From NCBI GenBank assembly GCA_030247855.1, contig JAPDRN010000174.1, positions 1 to 63,099 on the forward strand: DNA of 63,099 nucleotides, given 5' to 3'. The notes beneath the pieces were generated by a model. The model saw only the letters and a program-made list of their open reading frames with translations, searched no databases and was not told the origin of the DNA. The DNA comes from Knufia peltigerae (taxonomy: Eukaryota; Ascomycota; Eurotiomycetes; Chaetothyriales; Trichomeriaceae). Positions 15,256 to 24,640 of this stretch are shown here, in pieces (positions within the stretch are counted from its first letter, which is position 1; every line of letters starts with the position of its first letter). Made by a program: the position numbers and the translations under genes.

Positions 15256-17520
15256 ATGAATCTCCTGCATCGCTGGCAACACTACTTCAGCAATCTCTCC
15301 GTCCGACGCAAGCTCAATCTGCTCACGCTGCTGATCGCACTCGGCGTGATCGCGCTCTCGGTGATCGCTGCCCGCATGCAGTACCTGGACCTGACCGATA
15401 CCCGCAAGTCTTCGCTGAAGACCCAGGTCGAACTGAGCTACGGCATCCTCGACCACTACCATCGCCTCGCCGGAACCGGTGAACTCAGCGAAGAGGCTGC
15501 CAAGGCCGCCGCGCTGCAGGCGCTGGAGGTCATGCGCGCGCATAACGATACCTACTACTACAACATCTACGACACCGGCTATCACGTGCTCATGCACCCG
15601 TTCCGCAAGGATCTGGTAGGCAAGGACATGAAGGATTTCCGCACCGGCGATGGCATCCGCATCTACTACGACCAGATCGAAGCAGCCAAGGCTGGCGGCG
15701 GCTTCGTCGCCTATCGCTGGGCCAAGCCCGGCGAGAAGGGCGAGGTCGAAAAGGTCGCCTACGCCGGCCTGTTCAAGCCCTGGAACTGGGTGGTCAGCAG
15801 CGGTGTATACATGGACGACGTGCAGCAGCAGGCACTGGTCTTCACCGCCATCATGACCCTGTCCGGCGGCGTGCTGGTGCTGATCGTGCTGGCATTGAGC
15901 TGGGTCATCGGCAACCGCATCGCACGCCCGCTGAAGCAGGCCACCGCCGTGGCCGAAGGCATTGCCAGCGGCAAGCTGGACAGCCACATCGGCCCGCAGC
16001 CGCATGACGAACCCGGTCGCCTGCTCGAAGCGATGTCACGCATGCAGCAGCAGCTGCACGCGGTCATCAGTGGCCAGCGCGAGATGGCGCGCCGCCACGA
16101 TGGCGGTGAACTCAGCTACCGCATCGACGCCAGCAGCTTCCCCGGCGAATACGGACTGATGGTGCAGGAAACCAACGTCCTGGTCGGCAGCCACGTGCAG
16201 ACCCTGCACGATGTACTGAACGTCGTGCAGCAGTACGCCGTGGGCGACCTCAGCAGCGACATCGCCCGCTACCCGGGCGAAAAAGCGGCGATGACCACCA
16301 CCGTCGACACGGTCAAGGCCAACCTCGGCCGCATCAATGCCGAGATCAAGCAGCTGGCCAGCGCCGCAGCCGCCGGTGACTTCAGCCAGCGCGGCGATGC
16401 GCAGCGCTTCGATCACGATTTCCGCACCATGCTGGAAAACCTCAACGCCATGATGGCAGTCAGCGATGACAACCTCGGCAAGCTCTCGCAGCTGCTGTCG
16501 TCCATTGCCGACGGCGACCTGACGGCACGCATGCACGGTGACTATCAGGGCGTGTTTGCCCGCATGCGCGACGACGCCAACGCCACGGTCAGCCAGCTGA
16601 CCCAGATCGTCGGCCAGATCCAGGCCAGTGCCTCCAGCATCACCCTGTCGGCCGGCGAAATCGCGTCGGGCAACAGCGATCTGTCGCGCCGTACCGAACA
16701 GCAGGCCGCCAATCTGGAAGAAACCGCCGCATCGATGGAGGAACTGACCTCCACCGTGCGCCAGAACGCCGAACATGCGCGCCAGGCCAACCAGCTCGCC
16801 ATCGGTGCACATGGCGTGGCCTCGCAGGGCGGCGAAGTGGTCGGCCAGGTAGTCACCACCATGTCGGCCATCGAGGCGTCCTCGAAGAAGATCGCCGAGA
16901 TCATCTCGGTCATCGATGGCATCGCCTTCCAGACCAACATCCTGGCGCTGAACGCCGCGGTCGAGGCCGCCCGTGCCGGTGAACAGGGCCGTGGCTTCGC
17001 CGTGGTCGCCAGCGAAGTGCGTACCCTCGCCCAGCGCTCGGCCGCCGCCGCCAAGGAAATCAAGGGCCTGATCGACGACTCGGTCGGCAAGGTCGCCGAG
17101 GGTTCCAGCCTGGTCCACCAGGCCGGCAGCACCATGGGCGAGATCGTCGCGTCGGTGCAGCGCGTGACCGACATCATGGCCGAGATTTCTGCCGCCTCGC
17201 AGGAACAATCGGCCGGCATCGAGCAGGTCAACCAGACCGTGGTGCAGATGGACGAAACCACCCAGCAGAACGCCGCGCTGGTGGAAGAAGCCACAGCTGC
17301 TGCGCGGGCGATGGAAGAGCAGGCCGCACAGCTGGCCGACGCCGTGGCGATCTTCCGCCTCGACAACCAGATCGCTGTCGCAGTGAAGGCGGTGACCGCC
17401 AAGGTCGCGCCGAAGGCTGCCAGCCCTGCGCCTTCGCGACCGTTGTCGACGCCCGCACCGATCCGCCGTACCCACTCCAGCACCGTCGTCTCCAACGACG
17501 GCGACTGGCAGGAATTCTGA
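15256..17520 (+). CDS. Methyl-accepting chemotaxis protein with single Cache sensor
   Basis: A 754-residue receptor. TM1 lies near residues 20-40. The periplasmic region (about 42-185) contains YYYNIYDTGYHVLMHPFRKD, GGGFVAYRWAKPG and KPWNWVVSSGVYMDDV, the signature of a single Cache (sCache_2) domain that binds small acids or similar ligands. TM2 lies near 196-217, followed by HAMP, a control region and the conserved signalling tip. The C-terminus is DWQEF. It stands directly upstream of cheR-cheD-cheB, 32 bases from cheR, so receptor and adaptation enzymes are probably co-transcribed. Confidence 0.95.
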   Translation: MNLLHRWQHYFSNLSVRRKLNLLTLLIALGVIALSVIAARMQYLDLTDTRKSSLKTQVELSYGILDHYHRLAGTGELSEEAAKAAALQALEVMRAHNDTYYYNIYDTGYHVLMHPFRKDLVGKDMKDFRTGDGIRIYYDQIEAAKAGGGFVAYRWAKPGEKGEVEKVAYAGLFKPWNWVVSSGVYMDDVQQQALVFTAIMTLSGGVLVLIVLALSWVIGNRIARPLKQATAVAEGIASGKLDSHIGPQPHDEPGRLLEAMSRMQQQLHAVISGQREMARRHDGGELSYRIDASSFPGEYGLMVQETNVLVGSHVQTLHDVLNVVQQYAVGDLSSDIARYPGEKAAMTTTVDTVKANLGRINAEIKQLASAAAAGDFSQRGDAQRFDHDFRTMLENLNAMMAVSDDNLGKLSQLLSSIADGDLTARMHGDYQGVFARMRDDANATVSQLTQIVGQIQASASSITLSAGEIASGNSDLSRRTEQQAANLEETAASMEELTSTVRQNAEHARQANQLAIGAHGVASQGGEVVGQVVTTMSAIEASSKKIAEIISVIDGIAFQTNILALNAAVEAARAGEQGRGFAVVASEVRTLAQRSAAAAKEIKGLIDDSVGKVAEGSSLVHQAGSTMGEIVASVQRVTDIMAEISAASQEQSAGIEQVNQTVVQMDETTQQNAALVEEATAAARAMEEQAAQLADAVAIFRLDNQIAVAVKAVTAKVAPKAASPAPSRPLSTPAPIRRTHSSTVVSNDGDWQEF

Positions 17521-17552
17521 TCTTCGCGGCGGCTGCGGCCGCCGCCCCGCCG

Positions 17553-18422
17553 ATGGACACGTCACCCGTGCAGAGCCCTACCCCCATCGTCAGCGGTACG
17601 CGCGAATTCGAGTTCGCCGACCGTGATTTCCGCCGCGTCTGCGACCTGATCTACCAGCGCGTGGGCATCGCCCTCGCCCCGGCCAAGCGCGACATGGTGT
17701 ACGGACGCCTGTCGCGCCGCCTGCGCACGCTGGGCATGCGCAGCTTCCAGCAGTACCTGGACCATCTGGAACAGGGCGATGGTGACGAGTGGCAGGCATT
17801 CACCAATGCGCTGACCACCAACCTCACCGCGTTCTTCCGCGAGCCGCACCATTTCGACAAGCTGCGCGAGGAGCTGCAGCAGCGCAACGGCCGCGGTCCG
17901 CTGCTGTTGTGGTCGTGCGCCGCCTCCACCGGCGAAGAGCCCTACTCGATGGCGATCACCGCCTGCGAAGCGTTCGGCACCCTGAAGCCGCCGGTGCGCA
18001 TCGTCGCCACCGACGTCGATACCCAGGTGCTGGCAACCGCCGGGCGCGGTGTCTACAACATCGACCGTGTCGCCGGCCTCGATCCGGACCTGCGCCGCCG
18101 CTACTTCCAGCGCGGCAGCGGCCCCAACGAAGGCCAGTGCCGCGTGCTGCCGGCGCTGCGCGAACTGATCGAATTCCGCCCGTTGAACCTGCTGGCACCG
18201 CGTTACGACGTCGGCGGCTCGTTCGATGCGCTGTTCTGCCGCAACGTGATGATCTACTTCGACAAGCCGACCCAGCGTGCGATTCTCGGCCGCCTGGTCA
18301 ACCACCTGGCTGACGACGGCCTGCTCTATACCGGCCACTCGGAGAACTACCTGCACGCCGCCGATCTGATCCAGCCCTGCGGCCGTACCCTGTACCGGCG
18401 CGCGCAGGGAGCCAGCGCATGA
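17553..18422 (+). CDS. cheR: Chemotaxis protein methyltransferase CheR
   Basis: A 289-residue SAM-dependent methyltransferase that methylates receptor glutamates. The N-terminal helical domain (about 20-90) has FRRVCDLIYQRVGIALAPAKRDMVYGRLSRRLR (seen as RVCDLIYQRVGIAL and KRDMVYGRLSRRLR). The Rossmann domain has LLWSCAASTGEEPYSMAI (SAM binding), then IVATDVDTQVL and FDALFCRNVMIYFD. All three receptors in the island end in an xWxxF tether suitable for CheR. It overlaps cheD by ATGA. Confidence 0.96.
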   Translation: MDTSPVQSPTPIVSGTREFEFADRDFRRVCDLIYQRVGIALAPAKRDMVYGRLSRRLRTLGMRSFQQYLDHLEQGDGDEWQAFTNALTTNLTAFFREPHHFDKLREELQQRNGRGPLLLWSCAASTGEEPYSMAITACEAFGTLKPPVRIVATDVDTQVLATAGRGVYNIDRVAGLDPDLRRRYFQRGSGPNEGQCRVLPALRELIEFRPLNLLAPRYDVGGSFDALFCRNVMIYFDKPTQRAILGRLVNHLADDGLLYTGHSENYLHAADLIQPCGRTLYRRAQGASA

Positions 18423-19015
18423 ATGCATCGCTGCGCACCGACGATGTGATGCGCTACCAGGACGCACGCTTCAAGACCATCGCCGCCAAGCTGCTGCCCA
18501 CCCAGTACCTGGTGGTGGATGACACCACCGCGCTGACCACCACGCTCGGCTCCTGCGTGGCGGCGTGCCTGCGCGACCCGGTGCTGAAGATCGGTGGCAT
18601 GAACCACTTCCTGCTGCCCGAGGGCAACGCCGGCGACGGCGCGCCCGCACGCTATGGCAGCTACGCGATGGAACTGCTGATCAACGACATGCTCAAGCGC
18701 GGCGCGCATCGCAAGCGCATCGAGGCGAAGGTGTTCGGCGGCGCCAACGTGCTCAAGGGCTTCACCAGCAATCCGGTGGGCACGCGCAACGCCGAGTTCG
18801 TGCGTCAGTACCTGCAGGCCGAACACATCCCGATCCTCGCTGAGGACCTGTGCGGCATCCACCCGCGCAAGATCTGGTTCTTCGCCGATACCGGCCGCGT
18901 CGTCGTGCAGCGCCTGCCGCACGCCCACGAAGCCGAAGTGGCCGCGACCGAATCGGCCGTGCGCGCACGCCTGTCGAAGGCCCCGGTTACCGGTGGCGTG
19001 GAGCTGTTCGAATGA
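18419..19015 (+). CDS. cheD: Chemoreceptor glutamine deamidase CheD
   Basis: A 198-residue CheD. The catalytic Cys46 lies in TTLGSCVAACLRD and His63 in IGGMNHFLLP; the 17-residue spacing equals that of characterised CheD proteins. It converts specific receptor glutamines to glutamates, making methylation sites. It overlaps both cheR and cheB by ATGA, so the three adaptation enzymes are translationally coupled. Confidence 0.95.
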   Translation: MNASLRTDDVMRYQDARFKTIAAKLLPTQYLVVDDTTALTTTLGSCVAACLRDPVLKIGGMNHFLLPEGNAGDGAPARYGSYAMELLINDMLKRGAHRKRIEAKVFGGANVLKGFTSNPVGTRNAEFVRQYLQAEHIPILAEDLCGIHPRKIWFFADTGRVVVQRLPHAHEAEVAATESAVRARLSKAPVTGGVELFE

Positions 19016-20085
19016 CCCTGACCGGCAACGCCCCCTGCCGGGTCCTGATCGTCGACGATTCTGCCGTCGTGCGGCAGATGCTTACCGAAATCCTGTCCAG
19101 CGATCCGGCCATCGATGTGGTCGGTACTGCCGCCGACCCGCTGCTGGCCCGCGAGAAGATCAAGCGCCTGGCCCCGGACGTGATCACCCTGGACGTGGAA
19201 ATGCCACGCATGGATGGCCTGGCGTTCCTGGAAAACCTGATGCGCCTGCACCCGCTGCCGGTGGTGATGATCTCCTCGTTGACCGAGCGCGGCGCTGACA
19301 CCACCTTGCAGGCATTGGGTCTGGGCGCGGTGGACTTCGTCTCCAAGCCCAAGCTCGATGTGGCCCGTGGCCTTCAGGCCTATGCCGATGAAATCATCGC
19401 CAAGGTGAGGATGGCTGCGCGCTCACGGGTGCGCCCGCTGGTGCGCGTTGCAACACCGAAACTCACGCTGGACGCCGCCCCTGCACTGCGTCCGGCGGCA
19501 ACCCAGTTCCGCACCACCGACCGTCTGATCGCCATCGGCTCCTCTGCCGGCGGCACCGAAGCATTGCGCGTGGTACTTGAAGGCATGCCCGCCGACGGTC
19601 CCGCAGTGGTGATGACCCAGCACCTGCCGGCCAGCTTCAGCACAGCCTTCGCCGAGCGTCTGGACCGTCATTCGGCGATGGCCGTACGTGAAGCCAGCGA
19701 TGGCGAAGCGGTTCTGCCCGGCCATGCGTACCTGCCGCCCGGCGGCAAGCACCTGCGGATCATCCGCGACGGTGCACGCTGGCGCTGCCGCGTGGATGAC
19801 GGCCCGGCGGTGAACCGACACAAGCCGGCGGTGGACGTGCTGTTCCGTTCGGTGGCGCAGGCCGCAGGCGGCAATGCGATCGGCGCCATCCTCACCGGCA
19901 TGGGCGATGACGGCGCGCGCGGCCTGCTGGAAATGCGCCAGGCGGGCGCACCCACTCTGGTGCAGGACGAAGCCACCAGCGTGGTCTGGGGCATGCCCGG
20001 CGCCGCGTTCAAGCTCGGCGCGGCCGAGGAACAGGTGCCGCTGGAACGCATAGCCGAGCGTCTGCTGGCGCTGGCCCGCGGCTGA
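19012..20085 (+). CDS. cheB: Chemotaxis response regulator methylesterase CheB
   Basis: A 357-residue CheB. The receiver domain has Asp61 in VITLDVEMPRMDGL. After a linker comes the methylesterase domain with the triad Ser178 (IGSSAGGTEA), His204 (MTQHLPASF) and Asp300 (GMGDDGARG), spaced exactly as in E. coli CheB. It removes methyl groups from receptors when phosphorylated by CheA. The ATG at 19012 overlaps the cheD stop; a longer frame from 18850 only runs through cheD. Confidence 0.96.
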   Translation: MTLTGNAPCRVLIVDDSAVVRQMLTEILSSDPAIDVVGTAADPLLAREKIKRLAPDVITLDVEMPRMDGLAFLENLMRLHPLPVVMISSLTERGADTTLQALGLGAVDFVSKPKLDVARGLQAYADEIIAKVRMAARSRVRPLVRVATPKLTLDAAPALRPAATQFRTTDRLIAIGSSAGGTEALRVVLEGMPADGPAVVMTQHLPASFSTAFAERLDRHSAMAVREASDGEAVLPGHAYLPPGGKHLRIIRDGARWRCRVDDGPAVNRHKPAVDVLFRSVAQAAGGNAIGAILTGMGDDGARGLLEMRQAGAPTLVQDEATSVVWGMPGAAFKLGAAEEQVPLERIAERLLALARG

Positions 20086-20177
20086 CCGTCCACCGCATCG
20101 CACCGCCTCACCCTGTCTTCCACACGCCGGCCCCGGAAGGGTCGGCATGGCTGTTTTGATTTCCAAGGAGCTTGACC

Positions 20178-21761
20178 ATGGCCCAGCGTATCCTCCGTTT
20201 TCAATCATCCCTGCTGGCGACCGCACTGCTGGCCCCGCTGATGGCTGCCGCTGACGGGCTGCCGTCATCGCCGCAGGCGGCACCGGCCGCTGCCGCCGTC
20301 ACCGACGGTGCCGCGCCTTGGACCGAGCGCGTCCAGATCCAGAGCGGTCCGGATACCGGATCGCAGCGTGTCCACGCCCCGGATGTAGCACTGCGCATCG
20401 TTACCCCCGATGACAGCGAGGCGCTCACCCCCAAGGGGCTGGCACTGCTCTTCAGCGGCAATGAGCCGGACTACTTCCGGCGCAACACCCTGCCTGGCAG
20501 CATCGTCGAGAGCCAGGCCAGCCCCGCCATCACCCTCATGCCGTCGGTGGCCAAGGCACTGGTGGGCGGCTACTTCAGGCACGCCCCCGATGCTGTGCCC
20601 AACCAAGCCAGCACCCTGCGCTTCAGTGCAGACAGATGGGCCCTGGTGCACCAGGGCAACACGCGGAAGGATCCCCTCTACCGCCTCAATCACTCCAGCA
20701 CCATCCAGCAGCGCCGTGCCGACGGCACGCTGGCGGAAATCATCAGCTGCAATGACAGCGACAACCGGGCGACTCTGGACGCATGGCAAGCCAATGATTA
20801 CGCGCGGCTCAAGGCGGCCGCGCAGATCATCACGATGAAATGCCTCGAGAAGCTGGTCAAGAGAATCCCCGCGATGTATCCGCGCCCGTTGGCCGCTGAA
20901 GATGTCAGCGCCTACGCTGACGGCGCCGCGCCCCCGGCACGGGTGCGCGTCTACGCCGCCCTGGGGCGGACCACCACCCTGTACACCGATGCCGCCTGCC
21001 GCGAAGACTACCGCGACAGGATCGACGTCAAGTACAACAACGCCGGCGACAAGGGCGTGCTCGGCATCCCCGTCACGGAAACCCTGCGCAGCAAGGAGAA
21101 CGAGCGGTTTTCCACGCTCAGCTACCAGGAATACGAAGTACCCGGTGGCAAGCCGCTGATCTTCGAGGCACGCTTCGACGCAAGCAGTCGCCTGTACTGC
21201 GACGGCAAGCTGTCGGGCCAGTTCGTGGCCAGGCCGGGCCAGGATTACGAAGTGGAATTTGAAGTGGCCGACAAGATCTGTCGGCTGCATATCCGCCAGG
21301 TGCATGCCGACGGCAGCATGACACCGCAGCAGGCACGGGCGACCCCGACCATCTGTGAGGGCACCCGCGCGCCGGTCCGCATCGAGCCGCGCCCGGACAT
21401 GCAGGTACTGCTGTTCAGCCCCGGCCAGCTGCAGATCCAGGATGCCAACCAGAGCAGCGCGCCGAAGCAGCTGAGCGACGATGCGGGCAGCAGCGAGGCA
21501 CTGCAGCAGGTGCTGCAGCAGGCCAGCGGCAATCCCGGCACGCGCCTGTGCGTGGTGGTACCGGCCACGGACTACAGTAGCGTCCTGCACGATGCCGTTC
21601 GCCAACGCGTGCTGGATGCACCGCAGGTGTTGCCCAGCCTGTGGGAGGAAGCGGCATCAGTGAACCAGCGCCGCAATGCCACCGCCGATGCTCCGGTCGA
21701 CATCGCCGCTGCGGTCACCCGCTGCAAGGCGTTCCCGATCAAGGAATTCGTGGCGCAGTGA
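20178..21761 (+). CDS. Secreted protein of unknown function, tandem paralogue 1
   Basis: I do not recognise a named family. The 527-residue product has a signal peptide (about 1-25, LATALLAPLMAAADG). It contains ALRIVTPDDSEALTP, VPNQASTLRFSADRWALVHQ, LDAWQANDYARLKAAAQ and, in the C-terminal half, ITVTETLRS-like IPVTETLRSKENERFSTLSY and YEVEFEVADKICRLHIRQV. All of these have counterparts in the gene at 22949-24541. Several cysteines are conserved (CREDY, YCDGKL, ICRLH, RLCVV), which fits an oxidised periplasmic or surface protein. An AAGGAG ribosome-binding site lies eight bases before ATG 20178; an in-frame TTG at 20172 is less likely. The three related genes all run the same way. Confidence 0.8.
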   Translation: MAQRILRFQSSLLATALLAPLMAAADGLPSSPQAAPAAAAVTDGAAPWTERVQIQSGPDTGSQRVHAPDVALRIVTPDDSEALTPKGLALLFSGNEPDYFRRNTLPGSIVESQASPAITLMPSVAKALVGGYFRHAPDAVPNQASTLRFSADRWALVHQGNTRKDPLYRLNHSSTIQQRRADGTLAEIISCNDSDNRATLDAWQANDYARLKAAAQIITMKCLEKLVKRIPAMYPRPLAAEDVSAYADGAAPPARVRVYAALGRTTTLYTDAACREDYRDRIDVKYNNAGDKGVLGIPVTETLRSKENERFSTLSYQEYEVPGGKPLIFEARFDASSRLYCDGKLSGQFVARPGQDYEVEFEVADKICRLHIRQVHADGSMTPQQARATPTICEGTRAPVRIEPRPDMQVLLFSPGQLQIQDANQSSAPKQLSDDAGSSEALQQVLQQASGNPGTRLCVVVPATDYSSVLHDAVRQRVLDAPQVLPSLWEEAASVNQRRNATADAPVDIAAAVTRCKAFPIKEFVAQ

Positions 21762-21805
21762 GTCGCAGCGCGCGCCTCCATCATTTTTCCCCAAGGAGTA
21801 CCACC

Positions 21806-22792
21806 GTGGCATTACGCCCGACCTGCCTCACCGCCGCGATCACGGCCAGCCTGCTGCTGGCTCCCTCGGCCCACGCCTTCGACGAAGCGCCCGCACCCAC
21901 GCCTGTCGCCGCCGCCGTAGCCGCGACCGAGGCAACGCCCGATCCGGCGGCGAATGCCGCGCCGGCGCCAGAGGCATCGGATGCTGCGTCCACGGCTGCT
22001 GTATCGGTTGATGATGCAGCGGCAACCGTGGCCGTGGCCGCACCCGCCGCCGAAAATGTTGCAGCGGCTCCGGCACCCGCCACCGACCTCAGCAGCCTGC
22101 AACGGGTGAAGGTCACCTCCGGCTTGGGTCTTGGGCCGAACGGCAATCGCGTGGGCGACCATGTCCTGCGCCTGGTGATGCGCGCCGACACCGCTGCCGT
22201 CACCGCTGCCAAGGTCGGGCTGTCCGCCCTGGCGTTCCTCAGCGGCGTGGGTGACATCGGCACCAGCAACAGCTTCAGCAAGAACAACGTGCGTGGCGAC
22301 GACATTCAGTCCGTGCCCAGCCCGGCCTTCGGCGCATTGCCGGGCATGATCCGTGAGCAGCTGGCGCTCTATTTCGCAGCGCATCCCGGCGCCATTCCCA
22401 GCGACGAGCGTACCGTGGAGGCCAGCGCCGGTCAGTGGTCGCTGGTGTACCAGAAGCTCAGCGACGCAGAGACACCCTACGAGCTGCGCCACGATGTAAC
22501 CATCGGCTTCCCGGTGGTGCGCAAGCTGTTCCGCAGCGCCAGTGGCGGCCAGGGCGTGCACTGCCAGGATGAAGCACGGGTTGCCCCGCTGCAGGAATGG
22601 CAGGCCGACGACTATGCAAAGGCGAAAGCCGCATCGCGTGAGTTCGCCGAAGCCTGCATGGTCCGCTTCGTCGCCGAACTGCCGCGCCTGTTCCCCGACC
22701 ACGGCGTGTTGCCGGAAACGGCCGCGGAACCGGAGCTGCCGACGGACACGCCAGCCGTGACCGAGGAAGCGGCCGCCGTCACCCAGGCCTGA
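21806..22792 (+). CDS. Secreted protein of unknown function, tandem paralogue 2 (short form)
   Basis: A 328-residue product of the same family, starting with GTG behind an AAGGAG site. A signal peptide (LTAAITASLLLAPSAHAF) is followed by a long Ala/Pro/Val-rich stretch (about 27-95) that looks disordered. The shared middle part has HVLRLVMRAD, VPSPAFGALPGMIREQLALY, QWSLVYQKLSDAETPYELRH and LQEWQADDYAKAKAASREFAEACMVRF. The C-terminal half present in both neighbours is absent; the protein stops soon after LPRLFPDHG. The missing half may be an ancestral loss rather than recent decay, since the remaining frame is intact. An in-frame extension upstream to 21641 overlaps paralogue 1 and is rejected. 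Confidence 0.78.
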   Translation: MALRPTCLTAAITASLLLAPSAHAFDEAPAPTPVAAAVAATEATPDPAANAAPAPEASDAASTAAVSVDDAAATVAVAAPAAENVAAAPAPATDLSSLQRVKVTSGLGLGPNGNRVGDHVLRLVMRADTAAVTAAKVGLSALAFLSGVGDIGTSNSFSKNNVRGDDIQSVPSPAFGALPGMIREQLALYFAAHPGAIPSDERTVEASAGQWSLVYQKLSDAETPYELRHDVTIGFPVVRKLFRSASGGQGVHCQDEARVAPLQEWQADDYAKAKAASREFAEACMVRFVAELPRLFPDHGVLPETAAEPELPTDTPAVTEEAAAVTQA

Positions 22793-22801
22793 CGCCCCGG
22801 C

Positions 22802-22822
22802 AGTGCCGGCCGCTGGCCGGCA
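22802..22822. repeat. SMAG-type palindrome (degenerate GTAG)
   Basis: TGCCGGCCGCTGGCCGGCA palindrome preceded by GCAG instead of GTAG, ten bases after the end of paralogue 2. Confidence 0.65.
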
Positions 22823-22948
22823 ACGCGTCCGGCCACGCGCGTCTGCCGGCCAAGCGCGTTGGCGCAGTCAACCCACAGAACTCAACCTCATCAGCAGGTG
22901 GCCCGCTCAGGGCCGCCAGTGCTATTCCACTTTTCAAGGAGCTTCACC

Positions 22949-24541
22949 ATGGCATTACGCCTGATTCCACTGCGCAGCATGCTGGCCGCGGCCTGTCTGT
23001 TGCCGACGCTCGGCAGCGGTGCCGGTCGAACCGATGGCGCTCCATCGGCACCCACGGCGCCCCCTGCGCGCTGGAGCGAACACGTGGCGATCAGCGCCGG
23101 CGCCGGTCAGCAGATCCATGACCATCACCCCGATGTGGTACTGCGCATCGTCACCCCGGAAGATGGCGAGCGCATCACTGGCGCGGCCAAGACCGGGCAG
23201 TTCGTACGCCAGGTCTTCGGTGCCAGCTCCACAACGCGCCTTGACCCCAAGTATCTGCGCGGAACCAATGTACATGCAGTACCCAGCCCTGCAATGGAGC
23301 TCATGCCCAGTTTGCTCAATGACTGGTTGGAGCGGTACTTCACCGTGTTCCCGAGCGCCATCCCCCAGGGTCGAACGCTGCTGAGGGTGGAGGCAAATGA
23401 GTGGGCGCTGGTCTACCAGAAGCCCAAGGCAGGGCAACAGCTCTATCAGCTCAATCACTTCACCCGCCTGCGCCTGCAACAACCCGACGGCAGCACGGTG
23501 GATGCAGCGTATTGCAATGATCCCGGGCGCGACGCCACGCTCGAGCAATGGCAGGCCAATGACTACGCGCGCCTTCGCGCCAGCGCCAGGGAACTGGCCG
23601 CCTCCTGTGTGCAGCGCTTTACCAGCAAGCTGCCACAGTTCTTCCCGCAGCCGCTGCCAACAGCCGGCAGCGGTGACGGTACGGCACGCGTGCGGGTCTT
23701 CAACTCGGCAACGGAACAGGTCACCATGCTCAGCGATGCCTACTGCCTGGCCGACAACAGCCGGCGCTTCGATGATCCGCGCTGGCCGGCCTCCAGAGAC
23801 GTCGCCGCGGAGGACAGCGAGGCGGGCAACGTCAGCCTCGGCATCGCCGAAACGGAAACCATGCGCAGCCTGAAGTCGCCGAAGTATCGCGAATATGCCG
23901 TGCAGGCAGGGCACCCGTTGATCTTCGACGCGGACGTCCGCCATCGGGGCGCGTTCTGCAGCGGCACGCTCGCTGTACAGATCATTCCGATCACCGGTGT
24001 GGACTACGAAGTGAAGCTTGATACCGTGGGTCAGGTCTGCAGACTGAACGTCCATAGTGTCGATCCCGAAGGTGTCCGCCTCGCCGTGCCGGCCAGGCGC
24101 GCGCCAGAGACGTGCACGCGTCCAGACTTGGACTACACGACGCTCCCAGCGAAGACGCCACGCGAACCGCTGGACGCCATGGGCGTATTTCTGTTCACCG
24201 ACAGCGCGTTGCAGGTACAACCGGCGGACCGGGACAGCGCACCGCTGCAGCTGGCCGACGGTCCTGCCGACGCTGCGCGACTGCAGATGCTGCTGCAGCA
24301 GATGCTGGCCAAGCCGGGAACCCGCGCCTGCGTGATCGTGCCTGAGCAGGATCATGCCAGCCCATTGAACACGCTGCTGCGCGACTATGTGCTGGAACAC
24401 GGTGCGGCATTGCCTGGCCTGTGGGAGACCGCCGCGACGGTCAATCAGGCGCGTCGGGCGGACCCGGCAGCGCCGATGGATCTGCAGGCCGCCGTGCAGC
24501 ACTGCCAAACGCTGGGCCGCTTGGACTTCCGAGTGCAGTAA
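22949..24541 (+). CDS. Secreted protein of unknown function, tandem paralogue 3
   Basis: A 530-residue product, the full-length form like paralogue 1. The signal peptide is within residues 1-28. Shared motifs are DVVLRIVTPEDGERIT, VPSPAMELMPSLLNDWLERYF, NEWALVYQKPK, YQLNHFTRL, LEQWQANDYARLRASARELAASC and, C-terminally, LGIAETETMRSLKSPKYREY, FCSGTLAVQI and GQVCRLNVHSVDPEG. The start ATG 22949 has a CAAGGAG site nine bases upstream, the same arrangement as in the sister genes (AAGGAGCTTxACC). A longer frame from 22859 lacks such a site. Function is unknown; the conserved cysteines and export signal suggest a periplasmic or surface role. Confidence 0.8.
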   Translation: MALRLIPLRSMLAAACLLPTLGSGAGRTDGAPSAPTAPPARWSEHVAISAGAGQQIHDHHPDVVLRIVTPEDGERITGAAKTGQFVRQVFGASSTTRLDPKYLRGTNVHAVPSPAMELMPSLLNDWLERYFTVFPSAIPQGRTLLRVEANEWALVYQKPKAGQQLYQLNHFTRLRLQQPDGSTVDAAYCNDPGRDATLEQWQANDYARLRASARELAASCVQRFTSKLPQFFPQPLPTAGSGDGTARVRVFNSATEQVTMLSDAYCLADNSRRFDDPRWPASRDVAAEDSEAGNVSLGIAETETMRSLKSPKYREYAVQAGHPLIFDADVRHRGAFCSGTLAVQIIPITGVDYEVKLDTVGQVCRLNVHSVDPEGVRLAVPARRAPETCTRPDLDYTTLPAKTPREPLDAMGVFLFTDSALQVQPADRDSAPLQLADGPADAARLQMLLQQMLAKPGTRACVIVPEQDHASPLNTLLRDYVLEHGAALPGLWETAATVNQARRADPAAPMDLQAAVQHCQTLGRLDFRVQ

Positions 24542-24575
24542 CGCATCTTCTGCTGATGCCGGAACACGAGGTGCG

Positions 24576-24598
24576 GTAGCGCCGGGCCATGCCCGGCG
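24576..24598 (+). repeat. SMAG repeat
   Basis: GTAG followed by CGCCGGGC/GCCCGGCG palindrome, 35 bases after paralogue 3. Confidence 0.85.
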
Positions 24599-24640
24599 AG
24601 CGCAGCGCGGTATGGTCGCGCAACCCAGCACCCATGCAAG

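Noticed and set aside
14379..15259. Open frames giving poly-Leu, poly-Cys, poly-Val or poly-Gln proteins across the trinucleotide tract
   Set aside because: They exist because TTG/CTG units contain no stop in any frame. They have no ribosome-binding site or homologous domain, and run through inverted repeats and a promoter.
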